Assembly (NCBI GenBank): GCA_904063045.1
Contig: CAJFCJ010000014.1
Coordinates: forward strand, 1,981,643 to 2,045,642
Direction of reading: 5' to 3'
Origin: Dimorphilus gyrociliatus
Lineage: Eukaryota > Annelida > Polychaeta > Dinophilidae
Length of the DNA stretch: 64,000 nucleotides
The notes under the pieces are model-generated. The model was given only the letters and a program-made list of their open reading frames with translations. It made no database searches and had not been told where the DNA came from. The translations under genes and the position numbers were made by a program. Below are positions 36,048 to 48,316 of the stretch, in pieces (position 1 is the first letter of the stretch; the number at the start of each line of letters is the position of its first letter).

Positions 36048-37329
36048 CTACTTTGAAAGATTAGGTTCGGTGTTCGATGATTCGTTCTGCAGTATTGTTA
36101 CATTTGGCTGCTCTGACATACAAGCAGTATATGAAGGAGGATCCGAATCGTAAAATGTAGCTATTGGCTCATCAAATAAATATTCATCAGCGACAGCGTC
36201 GCTAAATTAACGTGACATACAGAAATTTTAATATATACAAATTCTACTAGTTTCGTATACTAACTCAATATCGGTACAAGTAGTATGAGTATCCATCGTA
36301 TTTCGGGATGAAATTGACAAAGCATTTAAAATGGAAGGTGAATGGATGATATCATTGGATGTAGACGAAGATATCGGCTGATGTAATCTACTACAATGTA
36401 TTGTTAGGTAATTGCTAATATTTAAGAATATTTAATACAAGCTAATATTTTGATTATGCTCCTCTGAATAAATACTAAGAAAATTAGATGACACTACAGA
36501 AATTCCTTGACAGTTGGAGCTCTATTAAAAGTTCAGAAAATGATTAAAAATGAATTAACACTTTTTAAAAAAGTCGATATCTTTTACCCCATTAGTCCTA
36601 TTTATTGTTTGCATTTGACTATTTTCGCTTAGATTGCCTCTTGGCAATTCTGAAGAAAGATTTTTAGATAGAACATCTAAAAAATATTCATTTAATAGAT
36701 TATATCTACAAAATAAGAATAAGAAATTATTAGAATATTTACATCGGAGAGCCTGTGATATATCAATTAAAATATAAAATCCAAGGAATATTCCAGCTGA
36801 AACTCTGAAAGAATATTCAAATTTTTTCGATTAAATCTTTACAGTATCTTTTTTACTGTTAAATACAAACTGAATAACTTTAGGTGAACCAATTAAATTA
36901 GTGGAACCTATTTTCGATAACATTGAACATTCTAAAAGTATATTTAGGATAAATATTAGATGAAAGATAAAATATAATCTATATTTCTTCTTCTCGTTCA
37001 TTTTATAAATAGCTAATAACCATAGAACCACAAAGAAACATTTTAAAATATAGGATATAACAACAATTGTTAAAAAATATCTGAAAATGTTCAAGTATTA
37101 AGTTTATAATATTTCAGTTTAGATATACAAACGTTTCATGAGAGATTCCTAGAACTTTAAAAGGATCAATTTCCGGATATGTTGTTGGCTTGGTTGAATT
37201 ATTTAATATTTTATCATACGGTATATTTGTCATTATTGAAACAGCAAAATATTTAAATGTTGTTATTAATGGAATCGTTAATAAAAATAAAACAAAATTA
37301 ATCCACAATACTATTTTATTAATAGCCAT
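36048..37329 (-). CDS. four-pass membrane protein with long PPSY tail, array member R
   Basis: Seven exons (37329-37133, 37080-36871, 36804-36743, 36676-36588, 36521-36439, 36390-36201 region as 36390-36265, 36201-36048; phases 2, 2, 1, 0, 2, 2) encode about 306 residues, the most exons in the array. ATG 37329 is the first Met in frame. TM1 (VLWINFVLFLLTIPLITTF), sequon N-N-S, TM2 and TM3 on a 210-nt exon and TM4 on a 62-nt exon, as in Q. Introns 1 and 2 both use the donor GTTTGT. The tail of about 150 residues is Ser/Asn-rich and ends DPPSYTAC..., a PPxY. The exon 6 acceptor could be three bases further in. It is the last gene of the array. Confidence 0.78.
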
Positions 37330-38962
37330 ATAGACGAACTTGCTCCACTTTTGAAGACTTATGTAAAAAGAAGTAATTGACAATAATAATTGTACTTTTG
37401 AATATGTAACAAAAAAACCAGCTTAAGATAGCAAAACAGGCGAATTTTACTAGTACAAATGTAATTTATTTTTATATGTATTGAGCTAGTTTTATAAACT
37501 ATTGGCCTGATGCCTTCGTTTTACGAAACGCTCTTTAACTACCACATTATGAATGAAAAATTTTCCCATTTTTCAATATAGAGACAGCTTGGTTCATTCC
37601 TACTATACAATTAAATGTAATAAAAAACGACATAATAGCAAATAAACCTGTACTATTGAATGAAAAGATGATTTGAGACGAACGAAAGATACGTTGTATG
37701 CATAATTGTTACAAATAGACAAAATATAGTTTAGTATTAGGTAGCAGTTAGATTCTTAGTCATTATTATAAATATTTTAGAGCCTTTCGAATCTGAATAA
37801 TGGAGAAACATGTTTAAAAAAATTTCCGCAAACTTTAATTGATGCTTTCACAGAAAACTTTCACAGAGATCTCAAACAATCAATTCAACATAAATTACTT
37901 ACGTAAAGGTGATAGTTTTGGGATTTGTTCAATATATTCTAATGAGCAAACTTTTAGGTAGCAGATCAAGAATGCTACAACTGTTTGATATAAGTTAAAA
38001 ATGTACAAATTGCAGATTGGTTTCATTTTAAGATTATATATCGAACAGTATATTATATCAATGTATTTCAGCACAAATTGATCTAAACTTCAAGACTTCC
38101 ATTCTTAAAGAAAGATACAACTTCAAAGATAACATTTGTAATTGTCATAGTTCAGATTAATTATATATTAAGATTTTCAATCATTTTCAATGTTTACTAA
38201 TTCAGTCAAATTTAAAGTATGTGAACTTTAAATGTACTATTTCATACATTCATTATGATTAATAGTATTTGTTCAAGTTGTTGTCTATAATAAATTAGGT
38301 AAATTCTTCAAATAATCGAATACTATTCTCATTAGTATCAATTTGGAAATAGTGATTACTCTATCAAAATATATGTACTTTATCGCCATCTGCCGGAATT
38401 GCATCGCATTAAAAGATAGAAGAAATGTACAAAGATACTTGTTTATTTAAAATAATAGTAAATAACTAAAAAACAATAAATTGTATTTATTTTACAGAAT
38501 AAACTTTTTTCTATATACAAAAAAAAAACAATTAATTAAAATATTTTTATAAAAAGTATTAAAGTAAGTATTTTATCCATATTGTTATAAAATATTATAA
38601 ATTTAAATAATCTTCAATGTTAGTTGGATGGTGAAAAGTATTTCTAAACAAATGCGATTATATACCAAAGAAATAGAGAGAGAGATAAAGAAAAAAAAAA
38701 GACAAAAACAAAACAGAAATAGACTTCAAATCTTATTATTCTTTAACGAAGAAGATAGTTGAAAATTGAGTTTTTTTATAATTATAAAAATGTTATATTT
38801 AAACATATAAAACTCTACTACTTTCCATTAAGTGAAGAAGTTAAAAAAGAGAAAATTTTGTGGGCAAATAAGAAGTAGACAGACAATGAAAGAAAGATAT
38901 CAATCCAATAAACAAACTCTAAGAGTTTTTTCGTTTCTTTTTCTTCTTTATATTAGAAAATT
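37330..38962. other. 1.6 kb intergenic, end of the array
   Basis: AT-rich; no gene or relic of the array recognised. It probably includes 5' sequence of gene R and 3' untranslated sequence of the next minus-strand gene. Confidence 0.5.
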
Positions 38963-41305
38963 TTATAGTTCAGTTTCAACCCCTCGGTGAGACCTGGCTA
39001 AAGCAAGTTCTTGATGAGCGTACTGATAGCTCTGCGATCTATCATCACCTCCGTCGCGGTGTAAACGTTCCATATTTTGCTGACAATATCTATAGCTAGC
39101 CGTCCTTCCATCGTCAGCCACGTCAACGACTGGATTGTCGTATTCATATTGATTTTGAGTAAAACTTCTATTTACTGGAGCTAGGTTTGGACGTGGAGCT
39201 GGAACTGGAACTGGAGCTGGAACTGGAGCTGGAACTGGAGCTGGAACTGGAGCTTGAGCTGAAACTGGAGCTGGTCCTGGAGCATTAGCATATCGAATTG
39301 GTTCATCCGGATAATATTCTTGTGCACCTGATATCGTGTAGATGGTATTATCCCTTCTCGATTCATAGGCCGAATACGAATTGTTGAGTTGTGCTGGACC
39401 AAGACTATCGAGTCTAGCAATAGGTGGGACGACTACTTGATCTAGATAATTTTAAATAAAATAATCAAAAAGAGAAAAACAAACGCAATTACTGAAAAAG
39501 CAAAACTTGAATCGCTAACGAAGCCTATAGAGATAAAGCTGAGAATGGCTAAAAATGTCTTAAATTGTGTAAGAGCATTCACCTTATAAAAAAAATTTAA
39601 ATAAATAAAATTGCGCAATCTAATATCTGAAATATATTAATATATAATGAAATTAATTAACGTATTATTCCCTATTTATTAACTTATTAATTGAATTAAT
39701 TCTTATGTTATATATTTGTTTAAACAGGTTTTGAACGGTATTTTAGATCTAGATGAAAAGTTAACTTGTTATTTACATTAACTGATTTGACTATTGACAC
39801 TAAACAGTAAAAACAAACTAGGATAATTTGATAAAAGAAATCTGTAAAAAATCGAACAATTGAACAAGAACCTGACTAATTACAATTGAACAAAGAAGAA
39901 GAAAGAAGCTTTTAATTAGCGAACAAACATTAGTATTATGTAATTTCAACTATGATAGTTTACCTTGTTGTTTCGATTGTTGTTGATAAGGTTGTTGCAG
40001 ATCTTCATGTCTTTGATTTAATTGGCTATTAGATTCGAATGCATTATTCATGTATTCTGGCTTCGCAGTTTGTAAATTAGCTTCAACAACTTCAGGAAAA
40101 CTGGGAGGTGGTGCATCTTTTGTATTTTTGCCAGATTTATAATCTCTCCATTCTAAGAAACGTTTCCAACCTTCAGCACAACTGGCTCCTTGCCTATTTA
40201 TTAAAAGATAGAAAATATTAGAGATTTTATCCTATATTATTATAATTATATGGCATATCTATGTATATTGAATGGCATAGTTTTTTGGCAGGTAAATAAA
40301 AAAATAGAAATTCTAACGATAACGATAAGACGTGCTCAGAATGACACTTTATCCAAGTATGATGCGTATTTGCTTTAAAGTTTATAATCTACTTAAAAAA
40401 ATTTCATAATATGGTAAAAGATTAATTATCGAATTAATTAACGTTTATTTGACCTATTTAATATAAGAAAACAATAGTATAGCTATATTCTTATAAGTTG
40501 ATTTCTTTTTATGTTAGAAAGACTTCGATACCTGTTTATTCTTAAAGGAAAAAAGTATACATTAAACAATCATTACTAGTCACGTTTACACCTAAGAAAT
40601 TCTAACGTTTTGCTTTCGATTTATCTATAAAAAGTTAATAAAAATGTTGATTTTGGTAACATAAAAACGTAAAGTGTAAATATTCTTAGCTAAAATATAA
40701 GTAATGGACGATAGAATGAATCAGTTTAATATTAAAAGAGACACGTATGTGCGTAATGTATGCTTTAAAGATTATAATATGCAAATAAACTTACCTATAC
40801 CATAAAACCAGTAAAATGAAGAGTATTACTAAGAAGAATAAACTAATTCCGCCGCAAACTGCTGCCGCAGTCTCGTTGCCTGTAAAAACAAATAAAATAT
40901 AAACAACTTTCCAGATATAAAACAGCGGGTTTTTGTGTTCTTTTGCTTATATCTTATCTAAGTGCCAGAATGCCAGACCAGCTGGAAATAGAGAGTACAA
41001 TCTGCCGTAAAATAACAATATTATCTAACAAACATAACGTAAGGGGTTAACAGAGAATGAGTTTTATATTATACAATTAGATAAAAGACTAGTCGGCTTG
41101 GTTTTTAAACGTCTTTCATACTCTTGAACGTAATTTTTTAAGACGAAATAATAAGAATTCATTAATAAAAATCAATAATATAATCTTCTTTCTAATACCA
41201 ACTTTATGCTAAATCAAGAAAAATAACATTTAATGACATGTCATGAATTGCGTTCACAATTGTGGTTTATTATCAATTCAGATAAAATATGTATCTAAAT
41301 ATCTA

Positions 41306-41340
<35 letters not shown>

Positions 41341-43629
41341 TTATTAGACGATATATGAGTACAGATTTTGTTCGTTGGCGTATGTAATGTCAATATGTTG
41401 TAGGTACATTTATACAATATCCATATGGTATTTTTCCTCGTTCTCTCAATATAGTACGCGCGCTCTTGAACGACAACCTCATAATTCATTTTTTTTTTAA
41501 CATAGTAAAGTTTTGAAAATATGGCACAGAACGTGCTGTACAATCTATTGTTTTATCTTGAATGTTAACGTTTAGAGCGTGTTTGTTACAAAATTTTCAC
41601 ACATAAGCTCTATATTTCTCAAGCTTCTTATTTACTGTTATAAATTATAAATAATAAGAAAAAGTAAGGTAATCCAGTACATTTAGCTGATAACTAAAAA
41701 TGCATTTGATATTTAAGACTTTTACACGCTGGGCAAGTCCAACATAGTCAATAGAATTATTTGCCAAAACCCCTATTGATAAAGGCCTACTTCAAATGTC
41801 CCTACCCCACTTGAATAGATATTAAATTTCCTAAAATAAATCAACCCAAACTATTCCAATTTCCGAATTGATCTCTGGTTCACATGGAAAAAACTAAATT
41901 CCGATTGACGTTTCCCTTTTCTAATCTAGACAGTAGTGCCATTCTTTCAAATCATAGAAGAAGAAAACAGTATACCACAATGCTTCTTATTCTATTGTTT
42001 ATTTCAATTGTAAATAGTTAAAATGTATTTAATGAAGCAAAAAAAGGCCTAAATAAAAAACAATAGTAAATATTTACTTTTCTATTCTTAATTCTTCTTT
42101 AGTTGGAAACTTGCAACATTAAATGCTACGGGTAAAATACTGTACACGAATAGTATACTGTATAGTCGACCAATATAAAACATATGCTTTATGCTATAAA
42201 TTTTACTAATAGAATATATTTAAATATATAATTTATAGTACATACCATCTGTATCGTATAGAATAAATATTCTTCTCATATTTAATATATAATTTGATAT
42301 GTTTAATTATTTTACAGAATGCAAAGACTTAATTTTGAATAGAGATTTGAATATTACTGAATATTTAACAGGTTAATAAAATTTCGTATTTTCTAATACG
42401 ATTGTATTGAATAGAGAAATGAGTAATTGAATCTTAGAAGAGGAGTATTGGACGAAGGAAAATGTCAGGGTTATCAAATCTTTTATGTAAACATAGTAAT
42501 GAATGGAGGCTTTTCTCGCTTCTTTCATCTTATTTTTACAACTTGCCTAAATCAGCTAATGGAAAAGAGTTAATGGAAAAAAGGGAGCATCGATTAAGAC
42601 TAGAAATTATTTTCTGTATTTTCATTCCAAGTTCAATAGATAGATAGAGAGAAAAGACTAATTACTGATATCTATGCGAAACAATACAATATGAACAAAT
42701 TAAATTTATAACCTACTTTTATGTTAGATAGATAAACAGAAAGACGATCTACCGGAGGCTTTTGTCTAATAAATACTGCAAATAGTTTCCTTCAACACTA
42801 ATTACAAATGATGAAAGAGGTAAATTATATTCAATTTTATAGGTGTCTTTCATTCGATTGAAGAATGAAAAGGAAGAGAATTTGAATTGTAAGAAAGAAA
42901 TATGTACAAACCGCTAAATATTTATCCAGCACAGTAAAAAGAGCTTAATATATAAGAGAAACCCTTTAAATATGTATAAATATATATTAATTCAAGTTAG
43001 ATAAATGTCTATACCTTTAGTATTTTAAATAAAATATAAAAAATTTTGAATATAAGAGAGAGAGAGAGAGAGAAGCGATAAATCCTATTCAATTGTATGG
43101 AAATGCCTGGTACAATAATAATGTCATATATATATATATATATTAAATTTAATAGTAATAATAATCAATTTATTAACTAATAAACTATCCATATTTTGTT
43201 ATTTAAATTAAACAGTTGAAATAAACCTATAATAAGCTTTATAATTCATATATCTATAGTAAAAATTCCAATTATTCATCTATAATATCAAAATACAGTA
43301 GACGAATAATGGTAATTTCGTTTATTACTATGTCTTGGATTTTTATAAATCATCTATTATCACTACTTTGTCTACTTTGTCCTTATTGTTAGAACGCAAA
43401 CACAATTAATGTTATTTTTCTGTAGATTTGCACCCTTTTTTATTATTATTTTGTACTATAGACAATATATAGTAATTCAGTAATTTCCCTACGTAGAGAC
43501 TGTACACTCTATTCAATGGAAAACGTGTTGAATCCTAACGTAATTAGGTCAGTACTCATATATCATTTTTAATATTATTTAGAATAATCAAATTATTAAG
43601 AATATATATTTCTTACCTGAAAGCGCCAT
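38963..43629 (-). CDS. single-pass membrane protein with Pro-Ala-Pro-Val repeat tail
   Basis: Four exons (43629-43617, 40879-40795, 40193-39964, 39441-38963; phases 1, 2, 1) encode about 268 residues. Exon 1 codes for only four residues (MALS) and is separated by a 2.7 kb intron, the largest in the window. A short outer N-terminus with sequon N-E-T precedes one TM (ISLFFLVILFILLVLW). No signal peptide is seen, so an N-out, signal-anchor type III topology is likely. The tail has APPPSF, a Gln-rich stretch, then about eight P-A-P-V-type units and a Tyr-rich end. I do not recognise the family. The mouse-over alternative, a WW-ligand adaptor, fits the Pro-rich tail but lacks a strict PPxY. Confidence 0.75.
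39195..39255. repeat. in-frame 12-bp minisatellite in exon 4 of the single-pass gene
   Basis: Repeats of GGAGCTGGAACT on the plus strand encode Pro-Ala-Pro-Val on the minus strand. Units are nearly perfect, with drifted units on both sides, so copy number is likely to vary. Confidence 0.85.
41300..41338. repeat. TA microsatellite in intron 1 of the single-pass gene
   Basis: Pure TA dinucleotide tract inside the 2.7 kb intron. The rest of that intron (40880-43616) holds a GA run near 43058-43074, another TA tract near 43127-43143 and a TATACTGTATA at 42154-42164; no nested gene was found. Confidence 0.8.
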
Positions 43630-45030
43630 TTTTGCGCCTTTTTTGTAAATCCTTTACCATTCAAATTGCTCTTGCATTCAATATTGTAAATTTTCATCGA
43701 TAGCCGAACAATATTGACTGATCTCAAGGTAAGTTACCGTGGCGCCACAGTGCAGCGGTGGCGCTTCGATCAATTATAGGTGAAATTCAAAAAGATTTCG
43801 TAATAAAAAACTTCTTATCTAATTTTAATATTTATTGAAAACATAATTCATTGAATTGTTACGTAATAAACATACTCAGCTAACGAAATGCGCTTATGAC
43901 GTAATTGGATATTTTTGTTATTAATTTAAAGTTATAGTAGCGCCTTCTGTAGGATAATGTATATTCCATAAAGCAGTCTACAACAATTATGGCGGCCGAT
44001 TTGAAAATGTCAATAGAAAAAAGACAGGAAGTAGGAGAAAAATATAAATATATCATTATTTCTAAAATTAAACTATTAATTCATAAACAAATGGCTAAAA
44101 ATAGATTGATAACATTTATAAATAGTAAAAACTTGAACAGAACAAAAAGTAAGTTCTGAATAAACTTTTGAAAAATGAATTTTATGAATCAAAAATAGAA
44201 GAAGAAAGAAAGAATGAGAAAAACTGTATAAATAATTATATGTATCCGTGCTAAAGTAGGTGTAACTATGTATTAGAGTACAGTTGATCCGATACAGGAA
44301 GAACATATAAATCGATCTAGTTGCTAAGTTGGTATATCAAATTAAGGTGTTTTAAACTATTAGAAATTTGCATATATAAATTATAAATATATATAGATAT
44401 ATATACATATTTATATGCAATTAATTAATAAATTAATGAAATAATTTCCATCTAATTTAAGATTTTTAATTTATGCAATAAATTCAAATTTTATGAATAG
44501 TTCATATAAGGAAAAAAATCTGTTAGCCTTTATGTACAATTCAATTTATGAATACTCTAGATAGGAAAAAAAAGGAAATTGCTTTTCCAAGTTTATCGAC
44601 ACAGTCAATGATACAAAATCCCCATTCTCCGAGTGGACAAAAAGCACATCTAGTTTATGGACATTTTCATACTTTATTCTTTTTGTTTATTTAAAGCTAG
44701 TACTTGAACATGAAATATAATAAACAAGAGATAAATGTATAATATAAAAAATTTAATTTGTAACACGTACTGTCTAATATGCATACATTTTTTTATTTTT
44801 ACCTTCTTCCTTTCTCTTTCTATCCATCTTCAATCGCCTATTCTTTTAATTCTTCTTTTCTTCTATCTATCCTTTTCTTTTATTTTGTTGTATTAATTAG
44901 AGATAATTTTCCACGCAATGTTTATATATATATATAAATTGTATATATATGATCAAGTGTTTGTTCAAACTTTGTTTGTTGAATAAAAAGAAATGAAAAT
45001 AAACAACGTAGTTTGAACAAGTTGAATAGT
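43630..45030. other. intergenic, possible divergent promoter
   Basis: A CpG-containing stretch around 43730-43770 and 43930-44010 stands out from the AT-rich background, close to exon 1 of the single-pass gene and the small frame at 43989. The rest has no gene seen. Confidence 0.45.
43989..44159 (+). CDS. possible small ORF or first exon, MAADLKM...
   Basis: ATG 43989 in a good context opens 56 basic codons (start MAADLKMSIEKRQE). It lies 360 bp from, and divergent to, the single-pass gene in a locally CpG-rich patch, as promoters often are. The frame may instead be an exon ending at the GTAGGA just after R-Q-E, but I found no downstream partner exon before 51 kb. No family recognised. Confidence 0.25.
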   Translation: MAADLKMSIEKRQEVGEKYKYIIISKIKLLIHKQMAKNRLITFINSKNLNRTKSKF

Positions 45031-45810
45031 TTAATAGTCAGTTTCTGGTACTTGTAATAGATTCGGTGCTTTGATTATTGATGGTTTTCTCTCCTTAGGA
45101 AAAGATTCTTCATCCCTAAATGTATATATCTTATATAAATATCTTATATATAAAAGTATTGAAAATATTTTCGGATCATATTGCGCAATAATTGATTAAG
45201 AAACAAAGAAACTAAGCAGATTAATTTAGCAGGTGAATATCACATCTACTAATATATGTATATATATATATATCAATTATATATGCGTTATGTCATTTTT
45301 TGTAGCCTTTTAAGGATATAATTCAGTCCAGACAATTACAAGCCATTTAAAAAAATCATAGGCCAATTGAAATCCCATATTTATTCACTTATTCTAGTCT
45401 TCGAAAGAGCTATATTATATATCTTTCCCTTTCTTATGATTTTTAGCTTTTTTATATATTAAAGAAAAAACTTACAATTTAATCTTAATTCTTAAGTTCA
45501 TATTGAAATATTTGAAATTTTTCGCCTTGACAGAAAAGAAAATCTCAAAAAATTGTTCTTGGAAATATCGGGAAACAGATAAAGTACTTCAAAAATTAAT
45601 ATTCGAATATATAACATAAGAAACCTAGTACCTAATAGAACAATAAATGCATAAGGTATAATCGATTTCTATTCGTAAAAACACTAACCTAGTTTGCTTA
45701 TCCTCGTCCATTCTTCTTATAGAATGTATACTTCCAGCTCTTTTTCGACTACTTAAACTTCTTTCCTTGTTATGAGATATTGCTGTAGATTTTGAACCGC
45801 TACAGCCCAT
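45031..45810 (-). CDS. small protein with likely lipidated N-terminus (MGCSGSK)
   Basis: Two exons (45810-45689 and 45115-45031; phase 2, 573-bp intron) encode 68 residues. The start M-G-C-S-G-S-K fits an N-myristoylation signal (Gly2, Ser at position 6 being replaced by Ser6/Lys7 type) plus a palmitoylatable Cys3, so the protein is likely tethered to the inner face of membranes. The remainder is hydrophilic, rich in Ser, Lys, Arg and Glu, with no other domain. Small MGC-type adaptors are common in animals, but I cannot name this one. The second exon is supported by phase and a clean stop only. Confidence 0.6.
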
Positions 45811-48316
45811 AACTTCTTGCTTCTAACGCGTATAGAAAACGTTTGACGGGTAAACGAGTTTAGAGAGCTTTCGATCGTATCTAAGTCTTTCCCGTTTTTC
45901 TACACTAATATGCATATTCATAGTCTAATCCCTATTTGCTGCACGCGATATTCAAATTACTTTTTTAAATCTACCGATTATTTTCAATAGGAAGGCTTCC
46001 GTTATATTATTTAGTATCAGAAAAGATCACCGCATGATCTCCATATCTCTTAAACAGCTTATTGTGCAAAAAGATACTTTAAAGGGTTTAGAGTAAAAAA
46101 GAAAACAAAGAAAACGCTTGATAGTAAGAAGATATTCGCAATAAATAAATCCTACTAATTAATAATACAAGTCTAGTTTTATCGAAATAAGAGAATAAGA
46201 ATAAAAAGAGAGAACATTAAAGAATACGAAAATAAAACTAAGATCTAGAAGTGAAGAAGAAAACATTTAACCATTATACTTTATTCTTTATTATAAAAGT
46301 AATAATATTAACAATAATATTAAATATTAATATATACTATACAGTATAATATAGAAATAAAGCAACCATTTCTTATTAAATAATTAGGTAATATTTATAA
46401 AAAGAAAGTTAATTTCTTCAACGAATTTTAAAACTATCCAACAATTTTATATTGATTTTGAAATATTATTGAATTTTTTATTCTAATAAAGAAAGAATGT
46501 TAAAAATAAGAGAACAAAAACTCTCAATTAGTTTTTCAAAAAGTTATTTATTGGAAAAAAAGATTTTTTTTTTAAAAACGATTGGTTATATCTTGGAAAT
46601 TGCCTTTTTTTTTAGGTAATATTGATAATTTTTTAATATTCTAAAAATAAACAATTTCTTTCTAATTTCATTATTCGATAAAAAGAATAATTGATTTGAA
46701 AATTTTTCATTTATATCTTTATTTCCACATTGTTGACTAGAGAAAAGGTCATAAAATAATGATAAAAAATGAATGAAATGGATTTCTTCGGTTTTTTTTT
46801 AAACTCTTAAAAAAAATGCTATTTTTGCTTCTATTTAATGCGAGAGAGACAGTAGATATTATCTCCTGTAGATGGCGAGAATTATATATATATATATATA
46901 CAGTATACTGTATATATATATATATATTTTGAGGAAAACTTCAACTAAATTATAATCATAGATTTTCTGTCAAAGGAAATCATGAACGCATGAAAGACAC
47001 TGTAGAATTCACCCTAAAAATCAATTTACAAAAATCAATAATTACTTTTACTGTCTCCAATGTATAAAAGTATGTCATTCTTTTTCAGATATGATAAGTA
47101 AGAAACGGGATTATTGTCACTTTCGCTGGATCGATAACGATCTCTGAATTTATCGTAAAGAGGATAATAACTTTTTCAAATGGTAATCTCTCTAATTTCT
47201 TTATACAATTTACTGACTGACGAAAGTATAATGCCTTGTATAGAGTTAGATTCCCTTGCAGCACCTTGTGGTAGGTTGAGTTTATATGGGAGGTGACTAC
47301 AATTTGTCTTTCTACTAATCAAAATTTAGAATGTTGTTACGTCACAAATATGTGAGAACCTTAGTAAATTTGTTTGCTACAGTCAAATTTCTCTGACTGT
47401 GAGAGTGCTATTTACAAATTTCAGCCAAGGTTAGATACTTTGCAAGTTTCTTACAGTTCCACTATCGAAATGGAGTATTAGAGGAGAAGATTTTTTAGTA
47501 CCTTTCACCCACTTACAAGTCCTTTCTATTGTAAGAGTTATAAACTAAAATATTTGGTCGGTTGGTCCCTAAAGCATATTCACCAGTAATCTCAATCAGG
47601 TAACTCCTAGAGTCTATCAAACAAATTTGCCACCTACTGTTAAAATCCGCTCACAATGTAAGTTTTAAAACTGTATGAGATCCTCTATTATTCCTATACA
47701 AAGCACATATGATACGCTGGATACGCTATACATATAAATGAATATTTACTTTTTACTTTACACAGTACATGTCATACGTTCTTCCATGAAGCAATTGTAC
47801 TAATTGCATTATTATTTCCTTTTTGGCTACACTTAATTAGTGATTAATAAAGAAAAAGAAATGCGTGACAAAGTTAAGTTCGTTAAAATTCTTCCCTAGT
47901 CATAACATATATACTGTATAAACTAGGGTGATAAAAAGACGCTTACGAACATTTCACTGATCAAGTTTTCTGTAAAACACATCACTTTTCATATTAAAAT
48001 GCTCAATTTTATAAAATCTCGTCAACTGGGAAATATAAATTTAAATTTCTATAGTTTTATTTATAAAAAGTAAACGTAAATGATTAGAAAGTATGAATTA
48101 TAAGTATTATAATTATTATGTTCTATATTTAAATGGAAAAAGAAGAAATTGATTATAAAAACATTTATTCCTTTATTTAGGCAAAGTAAAAATATAAATT
48201 ATGATTTGATATCTTTATCTTTGAATTCATAAATTAACATCTGCATGTTGAAATTCCGTTAAATTATTATGATTAGTATGAGAACTGCTGAGGAAGTAAA
48301 AATACTGACGTATTAT
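45811..48316. other. 2.5 kb intergenic with AT palindrome
   Basis: No exon recognised on either strand. It holds TATACAGTATA motifs at 46338-46348 and 46897-46907, TATACTGTATA at 47910-47920, and the palindrome at 46884-46927. Near 47000-47660 the sequence is less AT-rich but has no open frame with conserved content. Confidence 0.45.
46884..46927. repeat. AT palindrome centred on CAGTATACTG
   Basis: TA arms of about 17 bp flank the self-complementary core CAGTATACTG (46901-46910), giving a hairpin-capable palindrome. Confidence 0.85.

Noticed and set aside
2881-37329. Claudin, tetraspanin or gap-junction identity for the four-pass array
   Set aside because: No W-G-L-W...C...C of claudins, no C-C-G of tetraspanins and no innexin Y-Y-Q-W; loops and intron layout differ.
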